Origin: Arthrobacter citreus | Lineage (GTDB): Bacteria > Actinomycetota > Actinomycetes > Actinomycetales > Micrococcaceae | Direction: 5' to 3' | NCBI RefSeq assembly: GCF_038405225.1 | Contig: NZ_CP151657.1 | Location: forward strand, 248,001-312,000 | Length of the DNA stretch: 64,000 nucleotides | Shown: positions 9,342 to 17,318 of the stretch, one piece after another | How positions within the stretch are numbered: position 1 is the stretch's first letter | How the letters are laid out: each line of letters starts with the position of its first letter | Position numbers and translations under genes: made by a program | The notes under the pieces: generated by a model | What the model saw: the letters and a program-made list of their open reading frames with translations, nothing else | Databases searched by the model: none | Told to the model about the DNA's origin: nothing

Positions 9342-9458
9342 ATGGATTCGCTCTTAGCCCTTGAAATCTTCTTCATCGTTCTGCTCGGCATCACCGGCGT
9401 CGGCATGGCCGCTTTCGCCGGCCTGGTCATCAGCCGCCTGTATAAAGGGCAGAAGTAA
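9342..9458 (+). CDS. Short single-span membrane peptide (38 aa)
   Basis: A 38-codon frame beginning MDSLLALEIFFIVLLG with one hydrophobic helix (about residues 4-30) ending in the positively charged tail SRLYKGQK, which suggests N-out, C-in insertion. The ATG has AGGATGTAGC upstream. It lies between the membrane-protein gene and the nitrobindin-like gene, all on the same strand with short gaps. The clean charge pattern argues for a real gene; function unknown. Confidence 0.6.
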   Translation: MDSLLALEIFFIVLLGITGVGMAAFAGLVISRLYKGQK

Positions 9459-9493
9459 CCCACCCGCAGCAACCGAAGGAACAGGTCAGCGCC

Positions 9494-10093
9494 ATGCCCA
9501 TGGAGATCCCCACCGATCTGACCCCCGAACTCGTGCCGCTGTCCTGGCTGCTTGGCACCTGGGAAGGTTCCGGCCGTCTCGGGGAGGGTGAAGCCGACTC
9601 CGAGCACTTCTTGCAGCGCGTGACCTTCAGCCAAAACGGCCTGCCGTATCTGAAGTACGAGGCTGAAAGCTGGCTCACGGACGAGGAAGGCACCGTCCTG
9701 CGCCCCCTCGCGGTTGAAACCGGGTTCTGGGCACTCGACCGTCCCTTGAACGACGCCGACGGCGGCCCTGGCCTGACACCCGCGGACATCGTCCCGGCCA
9801 TGCGCAGCGCCGACGAGGTGGAAAAGCTCCGCAACGACAACGGCGGCTTTGACATTACGGCCACGATTGTCCATCCCGGCGGCATCGCGGAACTGTACTA
9901 CGGCCAGATCAAGGGCCCGCAGATCTCGCTGACCACGGACCTGGTCATGCGGGGCGTCAACTCCAAGGAATACACCGCCGCCACCCGTATCTTCGGTCTG
10001 GTCAACGGCGACCTGTACTGGCGCTGGGATGTGGCCGAGGGCGGCAACTCCCTGACGGCCCACGCTTCAGCCATCCTCAAAAAGAACGCCTGA
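9494..10093 (+). CDS. Nitrobindin-like heme-binding beta-barrel protein (FABP family)
   Basis: 199 residues with the family motif GTWEGSG near residue 21-27 and a C-terminal conserved histidine in LTAHASAIL, the proximal heme ligand position of nitrobindins. The family (formerly DUF1794) forms a ten-stranded barrel; mycobacterial and human members bind ferric heme and scavenge peroxynitrite or NO. The insertion DRPLNDADGGPGLTPAD in the middle is typical for actinobacterial versions. It precedes ygfZ by 59 bp on the same strand, a pairing I recall in other actinobacteria. Confidence 0.85.
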   Translation: MPMEIPTDLTPELVPLSWLLGTWEGSGRLGEGEADSEHFLQRVTFSQNGLPYLKYEAESWLTDEEGTVLRPLAVETGFWALDRPLNDADGGPGLTPADIVPAMRSADEVEKLRNDNGGFDITATIVHPGGIAELYYGQIKGPQISLTTDLVMRGVNSKEYTAATRIFGLVNGDLYWRWDVAEGGNSLTAHASAILKKNA

Positions 10094-10152
10094 CCTGCTT
10101 CCCCCGGGAAAGCCGGAGGAATAGCGGCCCCCGCAAGGACGTTGCACTCCAT

Positions 10153-11244
10153 ATGACTTACCTGAGCCCCCTCTTGTCCCGTCACGGCGCGGTGGAAGCC
10201 GGCGGCCTTGATGCCGGCGTCGCCGCCCACTACGGCGATCCGCTGCGCGAACAGCGTGAATTGGCCCGCGGAAACGCCGTTGTGGACCTCTCGCACCGAG
10301 GCGTTGTCACCGTCAGCGGCCCCGACCGGCTGAGCTGGCTGAATACCCTTTCCTCGCAGGGCGTTCTCGACCTGAAACCCGGGATGAGTTCGGAACTGCT
10401 GCTGCTCAGCGTGCAGGGGCGGATTGAGCACGACGCCCGGATCCTCGACGACGGCAACACCGCGTGGCTGACCGTGGAGGCAGCCGAAGCCGAGCCCCTG
10501 GCCCAGTGGCTCGACCGGATGAAATTCATGCTCCGGGTGGAGGTGGCGGACGTCAGCGAAGAGTGGGCCGTCGTAGCATCCATGACCCCCGTGCCGGCGT
10601 GGGAGCAGTACCAGTCATGGACAGACCCCTGGCCGAACATCGGCCCGGGCGGCTACGCGTACACCGGTGTTCCCGAAGATTCCCACCCCGGCCGCGACCG
10701 GCCGTGGCACGAGTACCTCATCCCGGCACAGGAGCTGGAGGCGGCCATTGAAGCCTCCGGACGCACCCTGGCCGGCACCATGGCCTCCGAAGCGCTGCGC
10801 ATTGCCGCCTGGCGCCCCCGGATGGGCGCGGAGACTGACGACAAGACCATTCCCCACGAGCTGGACCTGATCCGCACCGCCGTTCACCTGGCCAAGGGTT
10901 GCTACAAGGGCCAGGAAACGGTGGCACGGGTGCACAACCTCGGGCATCCGCCCCGCCGGCTGGTGTTCCTGCAGCTGGACGGCTCGCAGCACACCCTTCC
11001 CGCGCCCGGCAGCGCCGTGCTGCTGGGGGAGCGGAAAGTGGGCACCGTGACCTCCGTGGCCCAGCACTACGAGATGGGCGCAGTGGCCCTGGCGGTGGTG
11101 AAGCGCTCCGCGGACCCGGCCGCAGAACTTGTGGTGGACGACGACGGCGAGCCCTACGCCGCCGCGCAGGAAATCATTGTTGCGCCCGACGCCGGGCAGG
11201 TTGTCGGGCGTGCCGGTGGTTTCCTCCGCCCGCCCCGGCCATAG
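10153..11244 (+). CDS. ygfZ: Folate-binding Fe-S cluster protein YgfZ (GcvT-like)
   Basis: A 363-residue GcvT-fold protein. The diagnostic YgfZ motif is KGCYKGQETVARVHNLG at about residues 250-266, including the conserved cysteine of the K-G-C-Y-x-G-Q-E signature. YgfZ uses tetrahydrofolate in the repair or assembly of certain Fe-S enzymes. ATG at 10153 opens MTYLSPLLSRHGAVE. The last base of its TAG stop is the first base of a 16-bp tandem repeat. Confidence 0.88.
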   Translation: MTYLSPLLSRHGAVEAGGLDAGVAAHYGDPLREQRELARGNAVVDLSHRGVVTVSGPDRLSWLNTLSSQGVLDLKPGMSSELLLLSVQGRIEHDARILDDGNTAWLTVEAAEAEPLAQWLDRMKFMLRVEVADVSEEWAVVASMTPVPAWEQYQSWTDPWPNIGPGGYAYTGVPEDSHPGRDRPWHEYLIPAQELEAAIEASGRTLAGTMASEALRIAAWRPRMGAETDDKTIPHELDLIRTAVHLAKGCYKGQETVARVHNLGHPPRRLVFLQLDGSQHTLPAPGSAVLLGERKVGTVTSVAQHYEMGAVALAVVKRSADPAAELVVDDDGEPYAAAQEIIVAPDAGQVVGRAGGFLRPPRP

Positions 11245-11327
11245 CCGGAATCAGATACAGCCGGATTCAGACACAGCCGGAATCAGATACAGCCGGATTC
11301 AGACACAGCCGGATTCAGATACAGCCG
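11244..11327 (+). repeat. Tandem repeat of a 16-bp unit, about 5.25 copies
   Basis: Five consecutive 16-bp units starting at 11244, 11260, 11276, 11292 and 11308, alternating between GCCGGAATCAGATACA and GCCGGATTCAGACACA variants, followed by the partial unit GCCG. The array begins on the last base of the ygfZ stop codon and ends 52 bp before the ankyrin gene. The alternation of variants indicates duplication of a 32-bp dimer. Confidence 0.92.
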
Positions 11328-11378
11328 CGCTTAGTGGCAAGACGCTAGACCGACAGATCGCTTCAGAGGAGATCCAAG

Positions 11379-11777
11379 ATGACCCCGGAACCCCGCCCAG
11401 AGATTGACGACGACATCATTGAGCTTGCGGGTTTGGTGTTCGACGCGGCGCGGGCCGGCGATACGGACGGGATCCGGGGCTATTTGGACGCCGGCGTGCC
11501 GGTGAATCTCACCAACGGTTCCGGCGACACGCTGGTGATGCTGGCGTCCTATCACGGCCATGAAGAGCTGACCGCCCTGCTGGTGGAGCGGGGCGCGGAT
11601 GTGAACACGCAGAATGACCGGGGCCAGACCCCGCTCGCGGGTGCCGTGTTCAAGGGCTACACCGGTATCTTCTGCATCCTGTTGGAAGGGGGAGCGGACC
11701 CGGACTCCGGCTCGCCCAGTGCACGGGAAACGGCGGGGTTCTTTAAGCGGCAGGAAATGCTGGACCTGCTGCCCTAA
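11379..11777 (+). CDS. Small ankyrin-repeat protein
   Basis: 132 residues containing three ankyrin-like repeats: around residues 20-45 (AARAGDTDGIRGYLDAGVPVN), 49-78 (GDTLVMLASYHGHEELTALLVERGADVN) and 82-110 (GQTPLAGAVFKGYTGIFCILLEGGADPD). Such solitary short ankyrin proteins serve as protein-interaction modules; in some bacteria they accompany catalases, but no catalase gene is near. AGAGGAGATCC precedes the ATG. The gene converges on a GNAT gene, leaving 17 bp between stops. Confidence 0.88.
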   Translation: MTPEPRPEIDDDIIELAGLVFDAARAGDTDGIRGYLDAGVPVNLTNGSGDTLVMLASYHGHEELTALLVERGADVNTQNDRGQTPLAGAVFKGYTGIFCILLEGGADPDSGSPSARETAGFFKRQEMLDLLP

Positions 11778-11794
11778 CTCCGGCCGGGCGGCGG

Positions 11795-12523
11795 CTAAGC
11801 CGAAAGCTGGACTTCGGAACAGACACCGACGGCCACAAATCCGGCACCGGCCGCGGTGCGGGCGGCTCCGAGATTATCCACCGGCGCACGGTACTGCGGG
11901 ATCAGCCCCGCTGCCATGGCCTCTTCCACCGCCACTGAGGTGATGTAGCGTCCCAAGCCGCGGCGCCTGGCGTCCGGCATGGTGAGCGTGCTGATGTCCG
12001 CCAGGATGCCGTTCCGGATGGTGTACCCGGCTCCGGCCAGGGGGGCCGGTTCCTCGGCGCTGTCATCAACCAGGATGAACAGCTGCTCCTTCTCCGCCAA
12101 CCCGGCCTCCGCGACGTCGTCGGGCGGGCAGCGGCGCTCGAGCTGAACCGCAAACTCCTGGTCCTCGGCAACCGCCATGTCGTCGGCGGGCTCCACCGGT
12201 CCGGGGAAGGAATCAGCGAAGCACAGCCGGTCGGATCCGACCGTCCGCCCGCCGTACTCCACTGAAAGACTGGCAAGGGCAGTCTGCCGGCTCAGCTCAT
12301 CGGCGCTTTTGCCGCGCGCACGGTCTGCGGCCCAGCCCGGGCCGCAGAACACCTCGCGTCCGAACAGGCGCACAAATTTCACCTGCCGTGACTGTTCCTG
12401 GACGCTGTAGATGCGGCTGCCGTCCCCGGCTCCGGCCAGGGCATCGTCGGCCAGCCCCAGCCCGCGGGACCAGGCGAGCTGGATGATCGCAATTGTTCCC
12501 GGATCCAAATTCATACGTTTCAA
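11795..12523 (-). CDS. GNAT-family N-acetyltransferase
   Basis: 242 residues. The C-terminal half has the GNAT acetyl-CoA site (ISTLTMPDARRRGLGRYITSVAVEEAMAAGL, around residues 177-207) followed by the strand and helix typical of the fold (PQYRAPVDNLGAARTAAGAGFVAVG). The first 110 residues have no motif I recognise. Substrate unknown. Start ATG 12523 (MKRMNLDP) or ATG 12514 (MNLDP). Confidence 0.75.
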   Translation of the reverse strand: MKRMNLDPGTIAIIQLAWSRGLGLADDALAGAGDGSRIYSVQEQSRQVKFVRLFGREVFCGPGWAADRARGKSADELSRQTALASLSVEYGGRTVGSDRLCFADSFPGPVEPADDMAVAEDQEFAVQLERRCPPDDVAEAGLAEKEQLFILVDDSAEEPAPLAGAGYTIRNGILADISTLTMPDARRRGLGRYITSVAVEEAMAAGLIPQYRAPVDNLGAARTAAGAGFVAVGVCSEVQLSA

Positions 12524-12567
12524 ACTACACCGCGCCCCTCGCCCGCCGACGAATCCAGCCGCCGAAT

Positions 12568-13596
12568 TTAGCCGAAGAGGATGGACGCCTCGTCGTAGCG
12601 GCGCTGCGGCACGGTCTTGAGGTTATCCAGCGCCTTTTCGAAGCCCACGTGCACAATGTCGGTGCCGTGCAGGGAGACCATGGTGCCCCAGAGCCCGTCG
12701 ATCACGGAGTCGATGGCCGCCATGCCCAGCCGGGTTGCGAGCACGCGGTCGTAGGCCGTGGGGACTCCGCCGCGCTGGATGTGGCCCAGCACGGTGGCGC
12801 GGGTTTCGATTCCGGTCCGGGCTTCGATTTCCGGTGCCAGCAGCTCTCCGATGCCGCCCAGCCGCGGCCGGCCGAAAGCATCCAGTCCTCGTTCGGAATG
12901 CGGGGACTCCATATCGGTGGTGACAAACCCCTCAGCCACGACCACCAGCGGTGCACGGCCGCGGTCGCGGGCCTGGGTCACCCATTCGGCGATCTGGTCC
13001 AGGCTCTGCGGGTTTTCCGGAATCAGGATGGCATGTGCTCCGGCGGCCATCCCGGAATGCAGCGCGATCCAACCGACGTGGCGGCCCATAACCTCTGCCA
13101 CCATGCAGCGGTGGTGGGATTCGCCGGTGGTCCGCAGCCGGTCGATCGCTTCGGTGGCGATCTGGACGGCGGTGTCGAAGCCGAAGGTGTAGTCGGTGGC
13201 ATCCAGATCGTTGTCCACAGTCTTGGGCACACCAACAATGTTCAATCCCGCGTCGGTAAGCCGCTGTGCGGCAGCGAGGGTGCCTTCACCCCCGATGGCG
13301 ATGATCGCATCGACACCCAGCCGGTCCATCGTGGCCTTGATTTTCTCCGGGCCTCCATTGGGGCCGTCGAAGGGGTTGGTGCGGGACGTGCCCAGAATGG
13401 TTCCACCCTGTTTGGAAATGCCGCGGACGCTGGTCCGGGGAAGGTCGATGATGTCGCCGTCCACGACTCCGCGCCAGCCGTCCAGGAATCCCACGAACTC
13501 CTGGTCATGAACCTTGATCCCCTTCAGGACAGCACCGCGGATCACTGCGTTGAGTCCGGGGCAGTCGCCCCCGCTGGTTAGGATACCGATCTTCAT
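12568..13596 (-). CDS. pfkA: 6-phosphofructokinase
   Basis: Phosphorylates fructose 6-phosphate to the 1,6-bisphosphate. 342 residues start with MKIGILTSGGDCPGLNAVIRG. The phosphate-donor site reads GGEGT (about 103-106), with Gly where PPi-dependent enzymes have Asp, whereas VPKTVDND (about 123-130) has the Lys usual in PPi enzymes. From memory, this Gly/Lys mix marks the actinobacterial group of mainly ATP-dependent PFKs; donor use here is inferred. AGAGG precedes the ATG at 13596. The frame stays open upstream to 13674, without support. Confidence 0.93.
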   Translation of the reverse strand: MKIGILTSGGDCPGLNAVIRGAVLKGIKVHDQEFVGFLDGWRGVVDGDIIDLPRTSVRGISKQGGTILGTSRTNPFDGPNGGPEKIKATMDRLGVDAIIAIGGEGTLAAAQRLTDAGLNIVGVPKTVDNDLDATDYTFGFDTAVQIATEAIDRLRTTGESHHRCMVAEVMGRHVGWIALHSGMAAGAHAILIPENPQSLDQIAEWVTQARDRGRAPLVVVAEGFVTTDMESPHSERGLDAFGRPRLGGIGELLAPEIEARTGIETRATVLGHIQRGGVPTAYDRVLATRLGMAAIDSVIDGLWGTMVSLHGTDIVHVGFEKALDNLKTVPQRRYDEASILFG

Positions 13597-13752
13597 GAGT
13601 GAAACCTCTGGTTCGTTTGGCGGGGCTGCTGGATCTTCAGCCTCGATTCTAGCCATCGCCGGTGCCCGGGCCACTGCCGGGGGCGCGCATTAAGGCTGCG
13701 GGACCGTGATTGGCTGCGGAACTCCGCCCTGAAAGGCTCGTGTTATGAAGCG

Positions 13753-13992
13753 TTAACGGTTGCCGATCCAGCGTTCCAGGACGATGCTTCCGTCCGATTT
13801 GGGCAGCAGCAGCCATGCCGCGAGGTAGGTCCAGACGCCCACAAAGGGCAGGAGGAAACTGATCAGGACCACTATCCGGACCACTGAGACGTCCCAGCCG
13901 AAGTGCTGTGCGATGCCGGCGCAAACACCTCCCGCCCACCCCTTGGTCCGGTGAATGGGCGAGGAACGCAGAATGCTGAAAAATCGGTTCAT
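13753..13992 (-). CDS. PspC-domain small membrane protein
   Basis: 79 residues, almost entirely one PspC domain: the entry TKGWAGGVCAGIAQHFGWDVSVVRIVVLISFLL, then a second hydrophobic stretch (VGVWTYLAAWLLLPKSD). PspC domains sense or transmit envelope stress. Here it is the downstream member of a minus-strand set of PspC or small membrane genes that diverges from a PspC-domain histidine kinase. In Corynebacterium EsrISR a PspC membrane protein, EsrI, damps the kinase, so a similar role is possible. ATG at 13992 chosen; an in-frame extension to 14055 is weaker. Confidence 0.85.
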   Translation of the reverse strand: MNRFFSILRSSPIHRTKGWAGGVCAGIAQHFGWDVSVVRIVVLISFLLPFVGVWTYLAAWLLLPKSDGSIVLERWIGNR

Positions 13993-14108
13993 GGTTTTAG
14001 CCTGCCTGTTCGGTGCATGGTTTAGGAGCGGTTCCGCCCCGGGTGAAATGAGCACTGCGTTTGGTGCCCTCGAAGTTGGTACTGGGGTTGCATGGCTCGG
14101 GAAGCTGG

Positions 14109-14360
14109 TCAGCTGTTTTTGCGGTTCCGCTTGCCCAGGGCGGAAATCGCGCCGCCGACGAGCAGGGCGGTGCCGGTGCCCAGCGTTAATCCGAGCAGGA
14201 CCACCAGCGGGTCAAACGCGATGTCCGTCAGCAGCCATGCCAGCAGCAGGATGCCGGCGGCGGTGAGGAGCAGGCCCCACACAATGGTGCTGGTCCGTGC
14301 CGGCCTGCGGCCTTCATCGGCGGCGGGGAAGCGGGCATCGGAAGTGGGCGAAGTGTTCAT
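14109..14360 (-). CDS. Small two-span membrane protein in the PspC locus
   Basis: 83 residues: a polar N-terminus of about 22 residues, two membrane helices (TIVWGLLLTAAGILLLAWLL and VVLLGLTLGTGTALLVGGAI) and a basic tail KRNRKNS. Its ATG overlaps the stop of the upstream PspC gene as ATGA, so the two are translationally coupled. No named domain recognised, although the layout resembles the membrane part of LiaF/LiaI-type stress proteins. Confidence 0.75.
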   Translation of the reverse strand: MNTSPTSDARFPAADEGRRPARTSTIVWGLLLTAAGILLLAWLLTDIAFDPLVVLLGLTLGTGTALLVGGAISALGKRNRKNS

Positions 14361-15883
14361 CGTTCGAGGTCGCTTTCATTCACGGTCACCAGCACGTTGC
14401 TGGCGAATCCCTTCACATGCACCACAAGCGGGTCTGTGCCTGTTCCATTGAGTTTCCGCTCCGAACTGCGCCATATGCTTCCGGACTCGGTGACAGAATC
14501 GCCGTCGTTGATCGCCACATTGCCGGCCAGCATGTCGGTGCGGACCAGGACGGGAATGTCATTGGGCACCAGGATGGTCATATCACTTGCAGCGACGGTC
14601 ACCGGTACTTCCACGGAGGACCGGCCTGCGTCGGACAGATACCGCAGGTCAAGCTCTCCATCGCCGGCGGCGAGCGCATAACCGCCGGTGGCCGGCTGGG
14701 TGCTGTCCGGTGCCCAGTCCGCCTGATTGGCGACGACGACGTTGGCATAGCTTCCAATGCCGCTTCCGGTGGCGGCGGCAGACACCACGACGACGACGGC
14801 GGTCAGGCCCAGAACTCCCGAGGAACGGCCCATGGCGCCGAGCACCACAATGGCCAGTCCGTTGACCACTGCTGCGCCGGCCAGCGCCACGCCAACGGGT
14901 GAGCCCACATTCATCACGCCGGTGTAGTCCAAGGTCAGGATGATCCCCGCGGTGAGCAGGACCGCACCAAGAACGAGGGCCACCTCGGCGCCCCCGGGGC
15001 TGGTCCGCCGGTGCATGGTGCCGGGCCGTGCGTCGCGGTCCGGCGCACCCCCGTACCCGCCGGAGCCGGGTTGGGCTGGATACGAAGGACGCGCAGGATA
15101 CGCCGGCGTCGGATAAGCCGGCCCGGGGCCCGCCGGAGCGGATCCTGTCGAACCGGGACCTGTCGAACCGGATCCGGTCGAACCGGGACCTGTCGAACCG
15201 AAGCCCGACGGCGCCGGATAAGTGCCCGCAGGATATACGGTTCCGGCGGATTTGCCCCCGGTCGACCCGGCGCTGACGCCGTTGCGGGAACGGGTCGACA
15301 GCCAATAGATCAGGAAGCCAACGCCAGCCACCCAGAAGAGGGGCCAGAAGAAGAAGCCGCCGAACCATCCGTCGTCGGCCCACCACAGGCTTGGTCCGGC
15401 CCCCAGGATGATGGCCGTTAGTGCGCCGGTGGTGCCCGTTGTCCAGGTTCCGCGCAGGGCTTCCTCAGCGTGGATGCGTCCGTCCGGTTCGGGGAGGAAA
15501 GCCCAGGCCAGCCCGTAGAGCAGCAGGCCGACTCCGAACAGGGCCAGGACCACAAACAGTCCGCGGACCAGTATGGGATCCAGGCCAATGCGGGAGGCCG
15601 TGCCGGAGGCTACTCCGCCGATCCAGCGGTCACCGCCGCGCACGACGCCCAGGGAGCGGACCCAGGTGAAAAACCCGCCCGGCCGTTGCTCCGTTCCGGT
15701 GCCGGGAGTTGGTTCGCTCTCCGGCCCCGGTATCCGGTGGGATCCGGCGGCGGTGGCATGCGGGGGCAGGGGCTGGGTGGGAGCACCGTGGGACGGCAAT
15801 GGTTCGGTGGGTGCGCCGGAGGTTTCGGCGGCGGGCAGCCGGTCGTTTCCGGCCGGATCGGGTTCTGAGGGGAGCGGGGTCAT
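14357..15883 (-). CDS. PspC-domain membrane protein with LiaF-like C-terminal domain
   Basis: 508 residues. A Pro/Thr-rich cytoplasmic N-terminus (about 1-75) leads to a PspC domain (about 80-150, with RWIGGVASGTASRIGLDPILVRGLFVVL), another membrane helix near 165-195, a Gly-Ser-Thr-Pro repeat linker (about 210-290), three more hydrophobic helices (about 295-380), and a C-terminal beta-rich part (ELDLRYLSDAGRSSVEVPVTVAASDMTILVP) resembling LiaF/DUF4097 repeats. It is divergent from the PspC kinase by 133 bp, as expected for a stress sensor and its two-component partner. Confidence 0.85.
   Translation of the reverse strand: MTPLPSEPDPAGNDRLPAAETSGAPTEPLPSHGAPTQPLPPHATAAGSHRIPGPESEPTPGTGTEQRPGGFFTWVRSLGVVRGGDRWIGGVASGTASRIGLDPILVRGLFVVLALFGVGLLLYGLAWAFLPEPDGRIHAEEALRGTWTTGTTGALTAIILGAGPSLWWADDGWFGGFFFWPLFWVAGVGFLIYWLSTRSRNGVSAGSTGGKSAGTVYPAGTYPAPSGFGSTGPGSTGSGSTGPGSTGSAPAGPGPAYPTPAYPARPSYPAQPGSGGYGGAPDRDARPGTMHRRTSPGGAEVALVLGAVLLTAGIILTLDYTGVMNVGSPVGVALAGAAVVNGLAIVVLGAMGRSSGVLGLTAVVVVVSAAATGSGIGSYANVVVANQADWAPDSTQPATGGYALAAGDGELDLRYLSDAGRSSVEVPVTVAASDMTILVPNDIPVLVRTDMLAGNVAINDGDSVTESGSIWRSSERKLNGTGTDPLVVHVKGFASNVLVTVNESDLER
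15146..15205 (-). repeat. In-frame 15-bp tandem repeat in the PspC protein linker
   Basis: Four 15-bp units start at 15146, 15161, 15176 and 15191, of the form TGTCGAACCGGGACC. On the coding strand they give the pentapeptide Gly-Ser-Thr-Gly-Pro/Ser repeated in tandem. Unit number can change by slippage without shifting the frame, altering linker length between the sensor part and the C-terminal membrane part. Confidence 0.85.
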
Positions 15884-16016
15884 GATTCAATTCTGTCGGC
15901 GAACCGGCGGGAAAGAATCGGGAACTCCCCTGAGGCAACCCTGAGTCAGCCCTGAAAAGGGGCCGGGACGTCCGTTACGGCCGTCGGGACGCGCCGGAAC
16001 GTGCTTGGATAAAGGC

Positions 16017-17318
16017 ATGAAGGCACCACTGATCCGCCCCGAGGACCGCCTGGTTGCCGGCGTCTGTTCCGGGCTCGCCGGACACCTGGGCTGGTCCGTT
16101 AATCTGGTCCGCGCGCTGATGGTGCTGCTGGCAGTGTCCGGCGGCGCGGGACTGGTCCTCTACGCCTGGCTGTGGATCCTGGTCCCGACGGCGGGGGAGG
16201 CGGCGGAGAACGCCGACGCGGGGCGCAATCCCCGGAGCGTGGCGCAAAACTTCACCGGCCACCTTTCCGGAAACCCCGTCCCCGGGCGCCCCTCCACCAA
16301 GCGGGGCTGGATTGAAGCCGCAGCCGGCAGGGACGTCCTGGCAGGGCTGGCCCTGCTGGCCGTTGCCGCGGTTTTCATCGCCCAGCGGTTCGGGGCCGAC
16401 ATCAACTGGCGGGTCATCTTCCCCCTCGGCGCCATTGTGGCCGGCGCCGTTTTGGCCTGGTCCCAGCTTGATGAGGCCCGCCGGGCAGGACTGCTCAGCC
16501 GTGCCGGCGCCGACCGGCGGTCCGGCCTCCTGCGCCTGGCGGCGGGATTGCTGCTGGTTGTTGTAGGCGTGCTCCTGATGGTCTCCGGAGCACTGGCCTG
16601 GGATGTGCTGTTTGCGGGACTGCTCGCCGCGGGTGCTGTCCTGGCCGGGGTCGCTCTTGTTTTCGCCCCCTGGGCGGTCAAATACTGGCGTGAGCTGGAG
16701 ACGGAACGGGCTGGCCGGATCCGCGAACGCGAGCGCGCCGAGATCGCCGCCCACCTGCACGATTCCGTCCTGCAGACCCTGGCACTGATCCAAAACCGTG
16801 CCGGTTCCGAGCAGGACGTGGTGCGCCTGGCCCGTGCGCAGGAACGGGAGCTGCGGCGCTGGCTTTACGCCGACGACCCACGCGCCCCCGGGCAGCTGTC
16901 GGATTCCATCGCAGCTGTTGCAGCTGCGGTCGAGGATGAATACGGGTATCCGGTGGAAGTGGTGACGGTGGGGGATGCTCCGCTGGACGCTGCCACCGAA
17001 GCCCTGACCCAGGCCTCGCGGGCCGCACTCATTAACGCAGCCCAGCATGCCGGCGGTCCGGTCTCCGTCTATGTGGAGTGCACGGCGGACCGCGCCGAGA
17101 TTTTCATCCGCGACCGCGGAAGCGGTTTTAACCCGGAGGCAGTACCCCCGGACCGGCTCGGCGTCCGCGAGTCCATTGTGGGACGCATGAGGCGCAACGG
17201 GGGCACCGCCGTCATCCGCAGCGGGCCGGAAGGGACTGAAGTGCGGCTGGCGCTGCCGCTGTCCCGGTCCGCGCCGGAAGCGGGCACCAACACCAATCAG
17301 ACATCGGAGCACCAATGA
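16017..17318 (+). CDS. PspC-domain sensor histidine kinase (EsrS-like)
   Basis: 433 residues. An N-terminal PspC domain (about 1-65: PEDRLVAGVCSGLAGHLGW) leads into several membrane helices (to about residue 225). A HisKA_3 dimerisation domain follows with the phospho-accepting His about residue 248 in AAHLHDSVLQTL. The HATPase_c domain has ALINAAQHAGG (N box) and IRDRGSGFNPEAVPPDRLGV (G box). This matches the PspC-type envelope-stress kinases such as C. glutamicum EsrS. ATG at 16017 is preferred over a TTG at 16005. Its TGA overlaps the regulator ATG as ATGA. Confidence 0.88.
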   Translation: MKAPLIRPEDRLVAGVCSGLAGHLGWSVNLVRALMVLLAVSGGAGLVLYAWLWILVPTAGEAAENADAGRNPRSVAQNFTGHLSGNPVPGRPSTKRGWIEAAAGRDVLAGLALLAVAAVFIAQRFGADINWRVIFPLGAIVAGAVLAWSQLDEARRAGLLSRAGADRRSGLLRLAAGLLLVVVGVLLMVSGALAWDVLFAGLLAAGAVLAGVALVFAPWAVKYWRELETERAGRIRERERAEIAAHLHDSVLQTLALIQNRAGSEQDVVRLARAQERELRRWLYADDPRAPGQLSDSIAAVAAAVEDEYGYPVEVVTVGDAPLDAATEALTQASRAALINAAQHAGGPVSVYVECTADRAEIFIRDRGSGFNPEAVPPDRLGVRESIVGRMRRNGGTAVIRSGPEGTEVRLALPLSRSAPEAGTNTNQTSEHQ

